From: an uncultured Desulfobacter sp.
GTDB taxonomy: Bacteria > Desulfobacterota > Desulfobacteria > Desulfobacterales > Desulfobacteraceae
Reading direction: 5' to 3'
DNA: 64,000 nt
Assembly (NCBI RefSeq): GCF_963666145.1
Contig: NZ_OY762614.1
Coordinates: 3,028,501 to 3,092,500, forward strand
Shown one piece after another: positions 62,797-64,000 of the stretch. Under the pieces are notes generated by a model, which ran no database searches, was not told the DNA's origin, and was given only the letters and a program-made list of their open reading frames with translations. The position numbers were made by a program, and so were the translations under genes. How positions within the stretch are numbered: position 1 is the stretch's first letter; each line of letters begins with the position of its first letter.

Positions 62797-63813
62797 ATGA
62801 AAAAAGTCTCATTATTTTTCTGTGTTCTGGCATCGGTCGTCCTGGTTTCCGGTATCACCCCTTTAACGGCACAGGCCAAAGTCAGCCTGAACTATGCAAA
62901 TTTCCCTCCTGCGCCCACCTTTCCCTGCGTCCAGATGGAACGCTGGAAAACCGAAATTGAAAAACGTACGGACGGTGCCGTACAGGTCAACACCTTTCCC
63001 GGCGGCACGCTTCTGGGCGCAAAAGATATGATGGACGGGGTGATCAACGGCCAGGCCGACATCGGCTGTATCTGCATGGCGTACCAGCCCGGCCGGTTTA
63101 CCGTGACCAATGCCACAAGTCTGCCCCTGGATATTCCCGATGCCAAAACCGGCAGCCTGGTGCTTCTGGACCTGTACAACAAATACCAGCCCAAGGCCTT
63201 TGACCAGGTCAAGGTGCTGACCATGTTTGTCACCGCCCCTGCTAACATTATGTCCAAGGCACCCGTGGCCGAGTTGTCCGATCTTAAGGGACTGGATCTG
63301 CGTGCATCCGGCGGTGCAGCCCAGATTCTCAAATCCTGGGGTGCCAACCAGGTGGGTATGCCCATGTCCGACACCCCCGAAGCCCTGCAAAAAGGCGTGG
63401 TTAAGGGCGTCTTTTCATCTCTGGAGGTGATGAAGGATCTTAAATTTGCTGAAATCTGCAAATACATCACCATCACCGATACCGTAATCTATCCCTTTGC
63501 CGTCATCATGAATAAAAACGCCTGGAATAAACTGCCGGAGAACGTCAAACAGGTCATGGACGGTATGATTGAAGAACAGGCCGCCTGGACCGGTGAATAC
63601 ATGGACCAGCACGTCAGCGATGCCATTGCCTGGTCAAAAAACGAACACCAGGTCGAAGTGATCACTTTGTCTGCCGAACAAAAGGCCCAGTGGAATGCGC
63701 CCCTTGCCCCCATTACCGAAAGCTGGATTAAAACGGCCGAAGAGGATGGCCTGCCCGGCGGCCAGATTGTAAAAGATATTAAAGAATTTATTGTAAAGCG
63801 CACCGCAGAATAG
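62797..63813 (+). CDS. dctP: TRAP transporter substrate-binding protein (DctP)
   Basis: A 338-residue periplasmic receptor with a signal peptide (1-27, ending TAQA). The family pattern is present: VSLNYANFPPAPTFPCVQMERWKTEI-type N-terminus, VQVNTFPGGTLLGAKDMMDGVINGQADIG (about 70-95), and the ligand-binding Arg in LKGLDLRASGGAAQILKSWGA (about 170). It starts 23 bases after the PaaK-like gene, so the transported compound is likely an aromatic acid or related carboxylate used by iorAB/paaK. This is inference from context. Confidence 0.92.
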   Translation: MKKVSLFFCVLASVVLVSGITPLTAQAKVSLNYANFPPAPTFPCVQMERWKTEIEKRTDGAVQVNTFPGGTLLGAKDMMDGVINGQADIGCICMAYQPGRFTVTNATSLPLDIPDAKTGSLVLLDLYNKYQPKAFDQVKVLTMFVTAPANIMSKAPVAELSDLKGLDLRASGGAAQILKSWGANQVGMPMSDTPEALQKGVVKGVFSSLEVMKDLKFAEICKYITITDTVIYPFAVIMNKNAWNKLPENVKQVMDGMIEEQAAWTGEYMDQHVSDAIAWSKNEHQVEVITLSAEQKAQWNAPLAPITESWIKTAEEDGLPGGQIVKDIKEFIVKRTAE

Positions 63814-63823
63814 CGATACCTCC

Positions 63824-64000
63824 ATGGAAACCATTGAAAGAATAAGCGACGCCCTTAACCGGTGCGCCGGGGTCCTTGCCGGGATCATACTAATGTTCAT
63901 GATCCTTTTGACCATGGGCAATATTGTCCTGCGCAGGGTCTGGGTACCCATCCGGGGCACCTATGAAATGATGGGCTTTGCCGGGGCCGTGATCACGGCC
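63824..64000 (+). CDS. dctQ: TRAP transporter small permease DctQ (cut by window edge)
   Basis: The first 59 codons of a membrane protein, ATG at 63824, ten bases after dctP. A first helix at about residues 17-35 (VLAGIILMFMILLTMGNIV) and the following LRRVWVPIRGTYEMMGFAGA segment fit DctQ. The large permease should follow beyond the window. Confidence 0.8.
   Translation, partial: METIERISDALNRCAGVLAGIILMFMILLTMGNIVLRRVWVPIRGTYEMMGFAGAVITA

Noticed and set aside
1..64000. tRNA, rRNA or CRISPR arrays
   Set aside because: I looked for cloverleaf-like GGTTC-A-A cores and regularly spaced short repeats and saw none that held up.

Overview
The window looks like chromosomal DNA of a mesophilic, anaerobic, sulfate-reducing deltaproteobacterium of the Desulfobacterales (Desulfobacter/Desulfobacula-like). 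The main evidence is a complete hmc transmembrane redox operon with a 16-heme HmcA, together with two TRAP transporter clusters, many sensor and hybrid histidine kinases, an AcoR-type sigma-54 activator and ferredoxin-dependent 2-oxoacid chemistry (IorAB). The genus is inference; the Hmc assignment is firm. I saw no tRNA, rRNA, CRISPR array or intact transposase gene.

Layout. 1-6.6 kb: start of urocanate hydratase (leaves the window), a divergent acyl-CoA ligase-like gene, feoA-feoB-small Cys-rich protein, and a methyltransferase/GIY-YIG/YheU trio ended by a clear terminator. 6.6-10.8 kb: thiolase and 3-hydroxybutyryl-CoA dehydrogenase with a TetR regulator and a tandem Usp. 11.4-18.6 kb: two hybrid kinases flanking hisD, an aminotransferase, and a DUF134 plus DtxR-like regulator pair whose promoter carries two palindromes. 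19.0-22.7 kb: tetratricopeptide-associated TRAP (TatT-P-Q-M). 22.9-26.9 kb: two NfeD proteins, flotillin-like FloA and a small membrane protein. 27-32 kb: AcoR-like activator, then a palindrome pair and a -24/-12 promoter in front of an aldehyde dehydrogenase, a NarL-type regulator and a LURP-one protein. 32.5-42.7 kb: mostly single housekeeping or metabolic genes, including cobT behind a cobalamin riboswitch and a DNA-repair pair (nfo and a Pyr_excise/DUF1722-like gene).

42.8-52.4 kb is the most coherent block: hmcA-B-C-D-E-F, read leftward, followed by a Usp, an Rrf1-like receiver, a PAS histidine kinase with a degenerate receiver, and an Rrf2 regulator. hmcD is only 41 codons with a GTG start. 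The expected job is to carry electrons between the periplasmic cytochrome pool and a cytoplasmic HdrD-like subunit. 52.9-56.2 kb holds a BvgS-like kinase broken by a frameshift and by a small insertion element with 19-bp inverted ends. 56.3-58.5 kb has a permease and a methyltransferase. 58.5-59.1 kb is AT-rich and palindrome-rich. 59.1-64 kb is an arylpyruvate pathway: iorA-iorB-paaK followed by a TRAP transporter that runs off the edge.

Two families of dispersed palindromic repeats lie in intergenic DNA at or near gene 3' ends. I found no single obviously new defence or biosynthetic system. The best leads are the long-hairpin repeat, the Usp/kinase-extended hmc locus, the DUF134 operators, and the sigma-54/upstream-palindrome arrangement at the aldehyde dehydrogenase.
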